DNA of 64,000 nt from an uncultured Pelagibacteraceae bacterium (GTDB lineage: Bacteria > Pseudomonadota > Alphaproteobacteria > Pelagibacterales > Pelagibacteraceae), in contig CACGWQ010000001.1 of the NCBI GenBank assembly GCA_902576815.1, positions 16,001 through 80,000 on the forward strand. Direction: 5' to 3'. This document shows, in pieces, positions 16,173 through 24,352 of the stretch (its first letter is position 1; every line of letters starts with the position of its first letter). The notes below the pieces were generated by a model that saw nothing but the letters and a program-made list of their open reading frames with translations, did no database searches and had not been told where the DNA came from. Position numbers and translations under genes: made by a program.

Positions 16173-17603
16173 ATGAATAAAGAAAAAAAATTGTCAGCCA
16201 ATACCCCATCGGGTTTTGTTGATAGGTACGGTAAAGAATTAGCATTAAAAGAAAATTTAATTGCTAAGATTGAAGAAAATTTTTTAAAATTTGGTTTTTC
16301 AAAGCTAGAAACTCCAAGTTTTGAAATATCAGAAAATATAGGAAAATTTTTACCCGATGAAGATAGACCAAGCTCAGGAGTGTTTGGTTTTCAAGAAGAA
16401 AACGATAGCTGGATTTCATTACGTTATGATTTAACCGCACCATTAGCAAGATACGTTTCTCAAAATTATTTGAATATCTCTAATCCTTTTAAAAGATATC
16501 AAATTGGCAATGTCTGGAGAAATGAGAAACCTGGCCCTGGTAGATTCAGAGAGTTTACTCAAGCTGATTGTGATATTGTTGGATCTAATAATCCTTTAGC
16601 AGATGCTGAGATGTGTAATCTTTTAGCTGATACATTGTATTTCTGTGGCTTAGAAAAAAATCAATATCAGATCAAGTTAAGCAATAGAAAATTAATTCAA
16701 GGACTTATTGAAAATTTAAAAATTTCAGAAGATAGACAACAGCTTACTGTTTTAAGGGCCATTGATAAACTTGATAGAGTTGGAACTGATGGTGTTAAAC
16801 AATTGTTAACAACAGGACGTGAAGATAAATCTGGTGATAAAACCATTGGAGCAAAACTTTCAGATAATCAAGCTGAGGAAATACTCGGTTTTATTAATAT
16901 GAGGTCATTAGATAAAATTAAGTCAACTATACAAAACAAATTAGTTGAAGATGGTGTTGATGAATTAAATAAAGTATTAGATGGATTAAATTATTCATCT
17001 AACTTCAATCAAATAATTTTCTCTCCTGAAGTTATTAGAGGTCTCGAATATTATGATGGTCCAATATTTGAGGCAAATTTAACATTTAAAGTTAAAAATC
17101 AAAAAAACCAAGAGGTGGAGTTTGGCTCAGTTGGCGGAGGCGGAAGATATAATTCCCTAGTTTCACGGTTTAAAAAAGTAGATTTGTCCGCAACAGGTGT
17201 TTCCATAGGCCTTGATCGTTTGCTATACGCATTAGTTCAGTTAAACAAAGTCGAAGTAAAAAATAGTTCACCAATAATAATATGTGTTTTAGATAAAAAA
17301 TATCTCCCTAATTATTATGAATTGTTATCGCAACTTAGAAACCAAAATATAAGATCCGAGGTTTATCTAGGAGATTCAGGTTTGAAATCTCAATTAAAAT
17401 ATGCAGATAAAAGGAATTCACCAGCTGTAATCCTTTGTGGGGAAGATGAATTTAAAGATAATAAAATTACTATAAAAAAATTAAACTCAAACTTAGAAGA
17501 AACATCAAAAAATTTATCAAGAGAAGAATGGAAAAAATCTGAAAATACTCAAATTACATTTGATAAGGAGAACCTAATTGATGAAATCAAAAGACTTATC
17601 TGA
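16173..17603 (+). CDS. hisS: Histidyl-tRNA synthetase
   Basis: A class II aminoacyl-tRNA synthetase of 476 residues. The start at 16173 is used because an upstream in-frame ATG lies inside the tRNA-His gene. LRYDLTAP is at 83-90, and motif 2 reads RNEKPGPGRFREFTQADCD at 116-134. GLEYYDGPIFEA lies near 290 and the class II motif 3 region GVSIGLDRLLYAL near 350. The motif 2 loop differs from the common bacterial HERPQKGRYRQF form and matches the noncanonical tRNA-His next to it. It overlaps hisZ. Confidence 0.95.
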   Translation: MNKEKKLSANTPSGFVDRYGKELALKENLIAKIEENFLKFGFSKLETPSFEISENIGKFLPDEDRPSSGVFGFQEENDSWISLRYDLTAPLARYVSQNYLNISNPFKRYQIGNVWRNEKPGPGRFREFTQADCDIVGSNNPLADAEMCNLLADTLYFCGLEKNQYQIKLSNRKLIQGLIENLKISEDRQQLTVLRAIDKLDRVGTDGVKQLLTTGREDKSGDKTIGAKLSDNQAEEILGFINMRSLDKIKSTIQNKLVEDGVDELNKVLDGLNYSSNFNQIIFSPEVIRGLEYYDGPIFEANLTFKVKNQKNQEVEFGSVGGGGRYNSLVSRFKKVDLSATGVSIGLDRLLYALVQLNKVEVKNSSPIIICVLDKKYLPNYYELLSQLRNQNIRSEVYLGDSGLKSQLKYADKRNSPAVILCGEDEFKDNKITIKKLNSNLEETSKNLSREEWKKSENTQITFDKENLIDEIKRLI

Positions 17604-18624
17604 GAATATTTTAAAAATTATTAAGTCAAATGGATATAAATACATTGATCTTGATACAGTAATTGACACAAATTTAATATTGGAAAGATCAGGAGAAAAT
17701 TTTAAAAGATTTATATTTTCTTTCAATGATCAATTAGGAAATGAACTTTGTCTAAGACCTGATTTAACAATTGCATCTTGTGTTAGATATTTAAATCATA
17801 ATAAGAAAACTAGTGAAAAAATTTTCTATAGTGGTCAAGCATTTAGAAAAGGACTAAATAAAAAAGACCCTGTTATTAGAAATCAAATTGGTTTTGAGAT
17901 ATTGGGATCTTTTACTGAAAAAAAAGATGATAAAAAAATAATAGAAACTTCACTAAAAGCATTATCAAAAATTAAGTATAAAAGTGGAAATTTAGTAATT
18001 GGTAACATAGAAATTTTTAGGCTTTTGTTAGATAAATTGGATTGTCCAGCAAGATGGAAATTAAGATTGCAACGTCATTTTTGGAGAGAAAAATACTTTA
18101 ATGATTTATTAAAAAGATTGGAGACCAACTCTGATATTGATCCAACAATTGTTGAGATAGATAAAAGAAAATATTTTAGAATGATTAATGGAAACCAAAA
18201 AAAAGAAGTTGCGGGAAGATCAATAGAAGAAATTTTATTAAGATTTGACGCAAAAATTAAAGATCCACGGAGAACAAAAAAAGGCAGTAATGTTGTTAAA
18301 GTCTTAAAAGAGTACTTAAAAATTGAGTGTCCTATTAATCAAGCATCTAAAAAGTTAAATTTATTTTTTAAAAAAAATAAAATTAATCTTAGAGTTCAGG
18401 ATAATTATTTTCCAATAACTAAAAATAAAATTAAAAAATTAAACGTTAGATTTAATTCCTCTTTTGGAAGACATCTCGAGTATTACACTGGTTTAGTTTT
18501 TAAGATTGATATTACATCAAAGTCTGGGAAGTTAAATATTAGAGGTGGTAGGTACGATTCTTTAATTAAAGATCTTGGCTTTAAAAAAAATATACCGGCT
18601 GTTGGAGCTGCTATTAACTTATAA
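17581..18624 (+). CDS. hisZ: ATP phosphoribosyltransferase regulatory subunit
   Basis: A catalytically inactive HisRS paralogue that activates short HisG. The 347-residue protein shows the class II synthetase core: LCLRPDLTIASCVRYL near 53-68, KIFYSGQAFRKG, then FGRHLEYYTGLVFKI and RGGRYDSLIKDLG near the end. The ATG at 17581 is preferred, with AAGGAG upstream; TTG at 17578 is also possible. It overlaps the end of hisS by 23 bases. Its presence fits the short hisG downstream. Confidence 0.9.
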   Translation: MKSKDLSENILKIIKSNGYKYIDLDTVIDTNLILERSGENFKRFIFSFNDQLGNELCLRPDLTIASCVRYLNHNKKTSEKIFYSGQAFRKGLNKKDPVIRNQIGFEILGSFTEKKDDKKIIETSLKALSKIKYKSGNLVIGNIEIFRLLLDKLDCPARWKLRLQRHFWREKYFNDLLKRLETNSDIDPTIVEIDKRKYFRMINGNQKKEVAGRSIEEILLRFDAKIKDPRRTKKGSNVVKVLKEYLKIECPINQASKKLNLFFKKNKINLRVQDNYFPITKNKIKKLNVRFNSSFGRHLEYYTGLVFKIDITSKSGKLNIRGGRYDSLIKDLGFKKNIPAVGAAINL

Positions 18625-18629
18625 AAAAT

Positions 18630-19475
18630 ATGATAATTTGGTTAGCTTCATATCCTAAAAGCGGAAATACATGGTTGAGATCGCTAATAGCAAACTACTA
18701 TTTTTCAGCTACAGGCGATTTTAATTTTGAACTTTTAGAAAAAATAGACTCGTTTCCAAGTAACAAATATTTTAGAAAATATTTAGATAAATTTAACCAG
18801 CCCCACGAAACTTCTAAATATTGGATACAAGAGCAAGAAAAAATTAACCAATCTAAAGGTTTGAAATTTTTTAAAACCCATAATGCACTTTGTAAAATAG
18901 AAGGTAATCAATTCACTAATAAAGAAAATACATTAGGTGTAATTTATATAATAAGAGATCCAAGAAACGTAATCTCCTCATTATCAAACCATTATCAAAT
19001 TTCTATAGATGAAGCTTTTCAATTTATGACAGATGAAAAAAGAGGAATTGTCTCTAAAGAAAAAGATAGATTTTTAGGTTTTCAGGCACTTTTTTCTTGG
19101 AAATTAAATCAGAAATCATGGGTAGATAATAAATTATATCCAGTTTTAACTGTAAGGTATGAAGATCTACAAACCGATGCACTAAATACATTTAAACAAG
19201 TCATTAATTTTATTAATAAACTTTCTAAATCAGGAGAAAAATTTAATAAAGAAAAAGCATTAAAATGTTTAAGTAATTGCAGTTTTAATAACTTAAAAAA
19301 ACTAGAGGACGAAAAAGGTTTTTCAGAAGCAATTACAAAAAAAGGTTCTGACAAAAAAATAAAATTTTTTAATTTAGGGAAAGATAATGATTACAGGAAA
19401 TTACTTAATGAAAATTTAATAAATAAAATGAATAATTTATTTCAAGAAGAACTAGTAAAATATAAATATGAGTAA
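18630..19475 (+). CDS. Sulfotransferase-domain protein
   Basis: A 281-residue PAPS-dependent sulfotransferase-like protein. The 5'-phosphosulfate loop is SYPKSGNTWLRSL at about 7-19, and the 3'-phosphate motif is IIRDPRNVISSLSNHY at about 109-124. There is no signal peptide or membrane segment. The acceptor is unknown; candidates are a glycan or a small molecule. It lies five bases after hisZ and overlaps hisG by eight bases, so it is translated within the histidine cluster although it has no known role there. It is probably a later insertion. Confidence 0.88.
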   Translation: MIIWLASYPKSGNTWLRSLIANYYFSATGDFNFELLEKIDSFPSNKYFRKYLDKFNQPHETSKYWIQEQEKINQSKGLKFFKTHNALCKIEGNQFTNKENTLGVIYIIRDPRNVISSLSNHYQISIDEAFQFMTDEKRGIVSKEKDRFLGFQALFSWKLNQKSWVDNKLYPVLTVRYEDLQTDALNTFKQVINFINKLSKSGEKFNKEKALKCLSNCSFNNLKKLEDEKGFSEAITKKGSDKKIKFFNLGKDNDYRKLLNENLINKMNNLFQEELVKYKYE

Positions 19476-20157
19476 TAACACTATAAAAATTGGAATTCCA
19501 AGTAAAGGTCGACTACGATCAGGAGTTTTAAATATTTTCAAAAAGAAGAAACTAACAATTCGCTCTGAAAGAGGTGAACGAGATTTATTTGGACTTATTA
19601 GAGGAAAAAAAAATATTATTATCAATTATCTGCATGCTAGAGAAATAATAGAACGTCTCGCAGATGGATCTCTGGATATTGGCTTTTCTGGATATGATTT
19701 ATTAATGGAGAGTGAAATTAATGTCCAAAGAAAAGTAATTGTTAAAAAAAGATATGATTTTGGTAAAGCTACGCTGGTAGTTGCAATCCCTGATGATTGG
19801 ATAGACGTACAGACAATGCCTGACCTTGAAGAGATAGCATTTGAATTTAAAGATAAAAAAAGAAATAGATTGCGTATAGCAACAAAATACCCAAAATTAA
19901 CTACAGAGTTTATGTTTTCAAGAGGTGTTACACAATTTAAATTAGTTAAAAGTCTTGGAGCAACAGAGATATACCCATTTACTGGATCATCAGAAATTAT
20001 AACAGATATAACTTCAACAGGAGCTACTTTGAAAGCCAATAAATTAAGGATATTAAAAGATGGAATAATCCTTAATTCTCAAGCTTGTTTGATGACATCA
20101 AAAAAAAGTAAAAAAATAAACATTGTTAATAACATTCTTAATAAACTTAAAAATTAA
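19468..20157 (+). CDS. hisG: ATP phosphoribosyltransferase, short form
   Basis: The first enzyme of histidine synthesis, joining ATP and PRPP. At 229 residues it is the short form, which lacks the C-terminal regulatory domain and needs HisZ. KIGIPSKGRL (6-15) opens the periplasmic-binding-like fold, and the phosphate loop region GATEIYPFTGSSEIITDITSTG is near 170-190. It overlaps the sulfotransferase gene by eight bases. Confidence 0.95.
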   Translation: MSNNTIKIGIPSKGRLRSGVLNIFKKKKLTIRSERGERDLFGLIRGKKNIIINYLHAREIIERLADGSLDIGFSGYDLLMESEINVQRKVIVKKRYDFGKATLVVAIPDDWIDVQTMPDLEEIAFEFKDKKRNRLRIATKYPKLTTEFMFSRGVTQFKLVKSLGATEIYPFTGSSEIITDITSTGATLKANKLRILKDGIILNSQACLMTSKKSKKINIVNNILNKLKN

Positions 20158-20197
20158 TCTTGCTGCAATAACAAAATAAATAGTGTATTGAAATATT

Positions 20198-21241
20198 ATG
20201 AAGTTCAAGCTTGCAGAACTCTTTTGTGGACCTGGAGGAATGGGTTATGGTGCTGGATTAACTAATGTTAGTGGAAGCTCAATAGAGCATGCTTGGGCTT
20301 CAGATTATGATATAGACTCTTGCAATACTTATAAAAGAAATATCAAAACTAAAGCTATATTTTGTGAAAAAGTAGAAAATTTTTTTAGTTTAGTTGATAA
20401 AAAAAAAATTATTCTCCCTAAATTTGATTGTTTTGCTTATGGTTTTCCATGTAATGATTTTAGCAATGTAGGTGAACACTTAGGCTTTAAAGGTAAGTTT
20501 GGTCCTTTATATTCTTATGGTGTTGAATTAATTGATAGATACCATCCTATGTGGTTTATAGCTGAAAATGTTGGTGGTATTAGCAGTTCAAATGAAGGAA
20601 AAGCATTTAAAAAAATTCTTTTTGATCTTGAGCATGCAGGTAAGGGTTATAATTTAACAGTTCACAAATACAAATTTGAGGAATATGGAATTCCCCAAGC
20701 TCGTCATAGAATAATTATTGTCGGTATTAAAAAAGAGCTAAATCTTAAATTTAAAGTTCCAAAGCCAAATTATAAAATGATGACTGCTAAAGAAGCTTTA
20801 AGCAATATACCTCTTAATGCTTACAATAATGAGTTAACAAAAAATTCAAAACAGGTAATTGAAAGATTAAAATATATTAAACCAGGCAAAAGTGCTTTTA
20901 ATTCTAAAATTCCAAAAAACTTACAATTAAATGTAAAAGGTGCAAAAATAAGTCAAATATATAGAAGATTAGATCCTAATAAACCCTCTTATACAGTGAC
21001 AGGAAGTGGTGGAGGAGGAACACATGTTTATCATTGGAAAGAAAATAGAGCTTTAACAAATAGAGAAAGAGCTAGATTACAAACATTTCCAGATAACTTT
21101 ATTTTTGAAGGTTCTAAAGAAAGTGTGCGTAAACAAATAGGTATGGCCGTACCTGTTCTTGGAGCAAAATTAATTTTTGAAGCAGTTTTAAAAACACTAG
21201 TTAAGCTAAAGTATTCCTCTATAGAGGCAAATTTTAAATAG
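20198..21241 (+). CDS. DNA (cytosine-5) methyltransferase
   Basis: A 347-residue C5 methyltransferase with motifs in the usual order: motif I LAELFCGPGGMGYG (5-18, SAM binding), motif IV GFPCNDFSN (82-90, nucleophile Cys85), motif VI ENV (123-125), motif VIII QARHR (167-171), and motif X RKQIGMAVPVLGAKLI near the C-terminus. All catalytic residues are present. The short target-recognition region does not reveal the site. It converges on a PD-(D/E)XK nuclease gene, overlapping it by eight bases, which suggests a type II restriction-modification pair. Confidence 0.93.
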   Translation: MKFKLAELFCGPGGMGYGAGLTNVSGSSIEHAWASDYDIDSCNTYKRNIKTKAIFCEKVENFFSLVDKKKIILPKFDCFAYGFPCNDFSNVGEHLGFKGKFGPLYSYGVELIDRYHPMWFIAENVGGISSSNEGKAFKKILFDLEHAGKGYNLTVHKYKFEEYGIPQARHRIIIVGIKKELNLKFKVPKPNYKMMTAKEALSNIPLNAYNNELTKNSKQVIERLKYIKPGKSAFNSKIPKNLQLNVKGAKISQIYRRLDPNKPSYTVTGSGGGGTHVYHWKENRALTNRERARLQTFPDNFIFEGSKESVRKQIGMAVPVLGAKLIFEAVLKTLVKLKYSSIEANFK

Positions 21242-21935
21242 ATTTAACTATATGTAACCAAATATCTAAAACTAAACTTTCTTTATAATTTATATTAATT
21301 TTTTTTGATTTTTTTTCATCAACTGAATAAATTTTATCTTTAGAATACTCAAAGTGATTTTCTTTAAACTTGTTAGACACATCTATATTATTCTTTTCAC
21401 AAATAAGTTCTAAGTCCTCAAGATCTTTTTTCATAAATCCATTAATTAAGTCTTTTATTTCAATATTTTTTAAATTATCAGAAATAAATATTTGAAATTT
21501 TTCCTCAAAATTTTTTAGGTAATTTTCTTTCCATTTTGCCCTTTTAGTAATTTCAACAACCTCAACAGGAAGAATCCAACAATAAGCATCATTGTTTGAA
21601 ACGCAGATGATAAAATCAACATCATTTTTACTAATTAATTTAGTTCTTGAGGGTGCATTTCTATCTATTTGACCTCCAGCTCTGCTTCCAGACGTACAAT
21701 CAAATTCATTTAAATATTCTCGTCCCCTTCGCGTACTCGATTTAATTTCAATTTTTACTGGAACTTCCTTTACCACAAAAGTTCCATCGTATTTAGCATC
21801 TCTCCATAAATTTCTTTGAACATTGAAGCCACAAAGCATTAATCTTCCAAATGCTAACTCTTGACCAGCATATCCTTTTAAGCTTCTAAAATTATCTACA
21901 TTCCCCAAATTAAAAGTATTTTCAAAGTCTTTCAT
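21234..21935 (-). CDS. PD-(D/E)XK nuclease, putative type II restriction enzyme
   Basis: A 233-residue protein. The catalytic core appears as KYDG with Asp50, then VPVKIEIKSSTRRG with Glu63 and Lys65, matching D...ExK of restriction endonucleases. NDVDFIICVSNNDAYCWILPVE follows as a core beta strand region. The C-terminal third is charged and has no recognised domain. Its ATG directly abuts the rmuC stop codon, so it is the last gene of an rmuC operon. It overlaps the convergent methyltransferase. The role as restriction partner is inferred. Confidence 0.7.
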   Translation of the reverse strand: MKDFENTFNLGNVDNFRSLKGYAGQELAFGRLMLCGFNVQRNLWRDAKYDGTFVVKEVPVKIEIKSSTRRGREYLNEFDCTSGSRAGGQIDRNAPSRTKLISKNDVDFIICVSNNDAYCWILPVEVVEITKRAKWKENYLKNFEEKFQIFISDNLKNIEIKDLINGFMKKDLEDLELICEKNNIDVSNKFKENHFEYSKDKIYSVDEKKSKKININYKESLVLDIWLHIVKSI

Positions 21936-23105
21936 TTAATTCAGCTTATCTTTATCTTCCTCTGGATCAGTAACATCAACTATATTTGCCTGCTCAGCTG
22001 GTATTTCTGGGATTTGTTTACCAGGTATTACTCCATGTTCATCCTCAAGTTTTTTTATTTGTTTTTCCAATCCTTGTGAACCCCATGATTTTGTAACTAA
22101 ACTTTGTAATTGATTGGCATGAGTTTTGTAAGATTGTAAAGCCCCTTTGATAGCTGTTTTAACATCTGAGTATTTATCAAATATTTTACTTGCCGAGGTT
22201 ATTATTTTACTAATATTTTCAATTTGTTTTTTTTCACTTTTAATCTGCTCAAAAACTTTAATCATATTTAATAAATCAGTAGGAGATGATAAAATAAAGT
22301 TTGCTTTTAAAGCTTCTGTTTGAAGTGTTTTATCTGCATCAAGTGTAGTAGAGTATAAATTAGAAGCTGGAAAAAAAACAATAACAGATTGTAAAGATTT
22401 TATACCATATAGCTTATTATAATTTTTCTTAATTAGACCTTTTGGTCCAAACAAGTGATTTCTAACAGAAGCTAAATGATCTTTAAGATATTGTTTTTTT
22501 TGACTTTCATCTTTTTCATTAATGTATTTTGTCCAATGAGTTAATGATACTTTAGCGTCCACAATATAATTTCTCTCTGGAAATTTTAATAGCATATCAG
22601 GAATCACATCCTTATCTTTATTGTCATCAATGTCATAAGTTGTCTGTTTTTTTTGAGGGAAAAAATCTCTATCTTTTACAAGATTTGCACTTGTCAAAAG
22701 ATTTTCTAAAATTTCTTGATTAAATTTTCCTTGATAAGTGATATTAGTTGTTAGCTTTTCCCACCAATTCGTATGACGCGCTATAGCTTGATCATGTTTA
22801 TTAATCGCTTTTTCAGATATGGATTTATATTCAGTTACTCCTTTAGTAATTTCATCAACTTTTTCATAAAGATCTTTTACTTCAATTTTTTTTTCCTCAA
22901 GTTGATTAGTTAAGTTTTGTTTAGCCTCTACAGCTGCTTTTATTTCTTCTTCCCTTCTTGCTAAATCAATTTGAGATTTTTTTAATTCTTCCTCTTTAAT
23001 TTTCAATTCATCTGTTGGCATCTCATCTTTTTTTGGTTTTAATAGAAAAAACCAAACAATGCCAAATGCTACAAAACCTACTATTACTCCTAAAATTGCT
23101 TCCAT
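21936..23105 (-). CDS. rmuC: DNA recombination protein RmuC
   Basis: RmuC limits recombination at inverted repeats and is predicted to be a nuclease. The 389-residue protein has an N-terminal membrane anchor (about 3-24), a coiled coil (about 30-95), and then the RmuC core with DKDVIPDMLLKFPERNYIVDAKVSLTHW near 165-192, where Asp and DAK form a PD-(D/E)XK-like site. It lies in a tight operon between the two small paralogues and the restriction-like nuclease. Confidence 0.92.
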   Translation of the reverse strand: MEAILGVIVGFVAFGIVWFFLLKPKKDEMPTDELKIKEEELKKSQIDLARREEEIKAAVEAKQNLTNQLEEKKIEVKDLYEKVDEITKGVTEYKSISEKAINKHDQAIARHTNWWEKLTTNITYQGKFNQEILENLLTSANLVKDRDFFPQKKQTTYDIDDNKDKDVIPDMLLKFPERNYIVDAKVSLTHWTKYINEKDESQKKQYLKDHLASVRNHLFGPKGLIKKNYNKLYGIKSLQSVIVFFPASNLYSTTLDADKTLQTEALKANFILSSPTDLLNMIKVFEQIKSEKKQIENISKIITSASKIFDKYSDVKTAIKGALQSYKTHANQLQSLVTKSWGSQGLEKQIKKLEDEHGVIPGKQIPEIPAEQANIVDVTDPEEDKDKLN

Positions 23106-23108
23106 AAT

Positions 23109-23384
23109 TTAATTTAACCTTTTATCATGACTATTATCAATAAACGACTGAAAATCGTTATTTCTTACTTTATCAATTATATCTTGAGGAATTTTTTCCT
23201 CATCTAAAACTAGCTCCACATAGGTTGTGTAAACTAATGCTAAAGCAATAGCATGAGCAACTTTAGCTGATAATTTAGGATTAGACATCCTGATGCAATG
23301 AGTAACTGCCTTTGGATCAATTTTCCTGAAGAATCTATCTGAGTACTCAATTTTATCTTTTGGGAATTTAACAATTTTTGTCAT
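23109..23384 (-). CDS. Small hypothetical protein, paralogue B
   Basis: A 91-residue protein with no signal peptide. Its middle, AHAIALALVYTTYVELVLDEE (about 43-63), aligns with the same region of the preceding 89-residue protein (AKAITLATVYALHADLVIEE), and both begin MTK. They look like a tandem duplication. Three bases separate it from rmuC and from its paralogue, so the three are cotranscribed. No family recognised. Confidence 0.7.
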   Translation of the reverse strand: MTKIVKFPKDKIEYSDRFFRKIDPKAVTHCIRMSNPKLSAKVAHAIALALVYTTYVELVLDEEKIPQDIIDKVRNNDFQSFIDNSHDKRLN

Positions 23385-23387
23385 AAT

Positions 23388-23657
23388 TTATTGATTTTCT
23401 TCATACAAAACATCCTCATCTATAATATCCTCGAATCGATCCTCTTTTTTACATTCTTCGATAACAAGATCAGCATGTAATGCATATACAGTTGCTAGAG
23501 TTATAGCTTTAGCAACTCTTAATGGCATGTCAGGGCGTTCCTTAATTAGCTTCTCAGTCATGCCATTAAAATTGATTGATGATAGGAAATATTCAGAAAA
23601 ATAGGCTTTTTCATCCTCTTTTCTATAGAAAGGTAAAAGTTTTATTTCCTTGGTCAT
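23388..23657 (-). CDS. Small hypothetical protein, paralogue A
   Basis: An 89-residue protein that heads the rmuC operon. The core RPDMPLRVAKAITLATVYAL parallels NPKLSAKVAHAIALALVYTT of the next gene. The C-terminus is acidic (EDRFEDIIDEDVLYEENQ). Residues 45-65 form a helix that is hydrophobic on one side but too polar to be a sure membrane span. No known family. Confidence 0.7.
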   Translation of the reverse strand: MTKEIKLLPFYRKEDEKAYFSEYFLSSINFNGMTEKLIKERPDMPLRVAKAITLATVYALHADLVIEECKKEDRFEDIIDEDVLYEENQ

Positions 23658-23746
23658 GGAAACTAACTTAATAACAAATTTTTCTTTTTCTAATTTTTTC
23701 TAATACGTCAGTGTTATGACGAATAAATATTTAATTCGTTAGACCA

Positions 23747-24304
23747 TTAACGAAGGGCTCTTAATAGTTCTTCCGCCCAAGGACCATCAAAAATATTTTT
23801 TCTTTTACCATCAACTTTACTCATAGTTTCTTCCATTTTACTAAACAAATATGGGTCCCAGAATTTATCTTGTCTTTTATCAGCAATTAATTTTTCAAGG
23901 TTTTTTATTTCTAGCCTAGTATCAAATTTTTTGTTTTTATTGAAGAATTTGTACCTATTTTTATAACCATCTGATTCTACTAATTTTTTAATTGTGTCGA
24001 CTCTTTTTGGTAAAAATTTTTTCACATTTTTAAAATATTCAACCATGTGAGCTTTCCCCATAAGTTTACTTTTATTTGAAATTATATCAACTTTGTCCAA
24101 CACTTTATCATTTATTAAAGACATACCTCTATGCTCTATATACATATGAAATTTTCTCATTTTCCAAATAGTTTTATTACTTGTGTTAAATTTAATTTTT
24201 TGAATTAAATCCCAAGTTTCCTGAGGGCTTACTTCCCATTTCTTTAGTTTTTCAACTAGTTGTTCGTATGAATTAACTTTTTCAATATCTGTTTTTTCTT
24301 CCAT
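23747..24304 (-). CDS. Hypothetical protein, 185 residues
   Basis: A soluble, basic, probably all-helical protein. Notable segments are KKWEVSPQETWDLIQKI (21-37), KTIWKMRKFHMYIEHRGMSL and the end IFDGPWAEELLRALR. I recognise no domain. It starts 48 bases from the divergent MGME1-like exonuclease gene and ends 89 bases before the small-paralogue/rmuC operon. The position suggests a nucleic-acid role, but nothing in the protein proves it. Confidence 0.65.
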   Translation of the reverse strand: MEEKTDIEKVNSYEQLVEKLKKWEVSPQETWDLIQKIKFNTSNKTIWKMRKFHMYIEHRGMSLINDKVLDKVDIISNKSKLMGKAHMVEYFKNVKKFLPKRVDTIKKLVESDGYKNRYKFFNKNKKFDTRLEIKNLEKLIADKRQDKFWDPYLFSKMEETMSKVDGKRKNIFDGPWAEELLRALR

Positions 24305-24352
24305 AACTAGTAGATAATTATTAAACTTAATAGTACAAGTAAAAATACACTT

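Noticed and set aside
19626..20039. A 137-codon minus-strand ORF opposite hisG
   Set aside because: It is a shadow of hisG; the plus-strand protein has clear HisG motifs.
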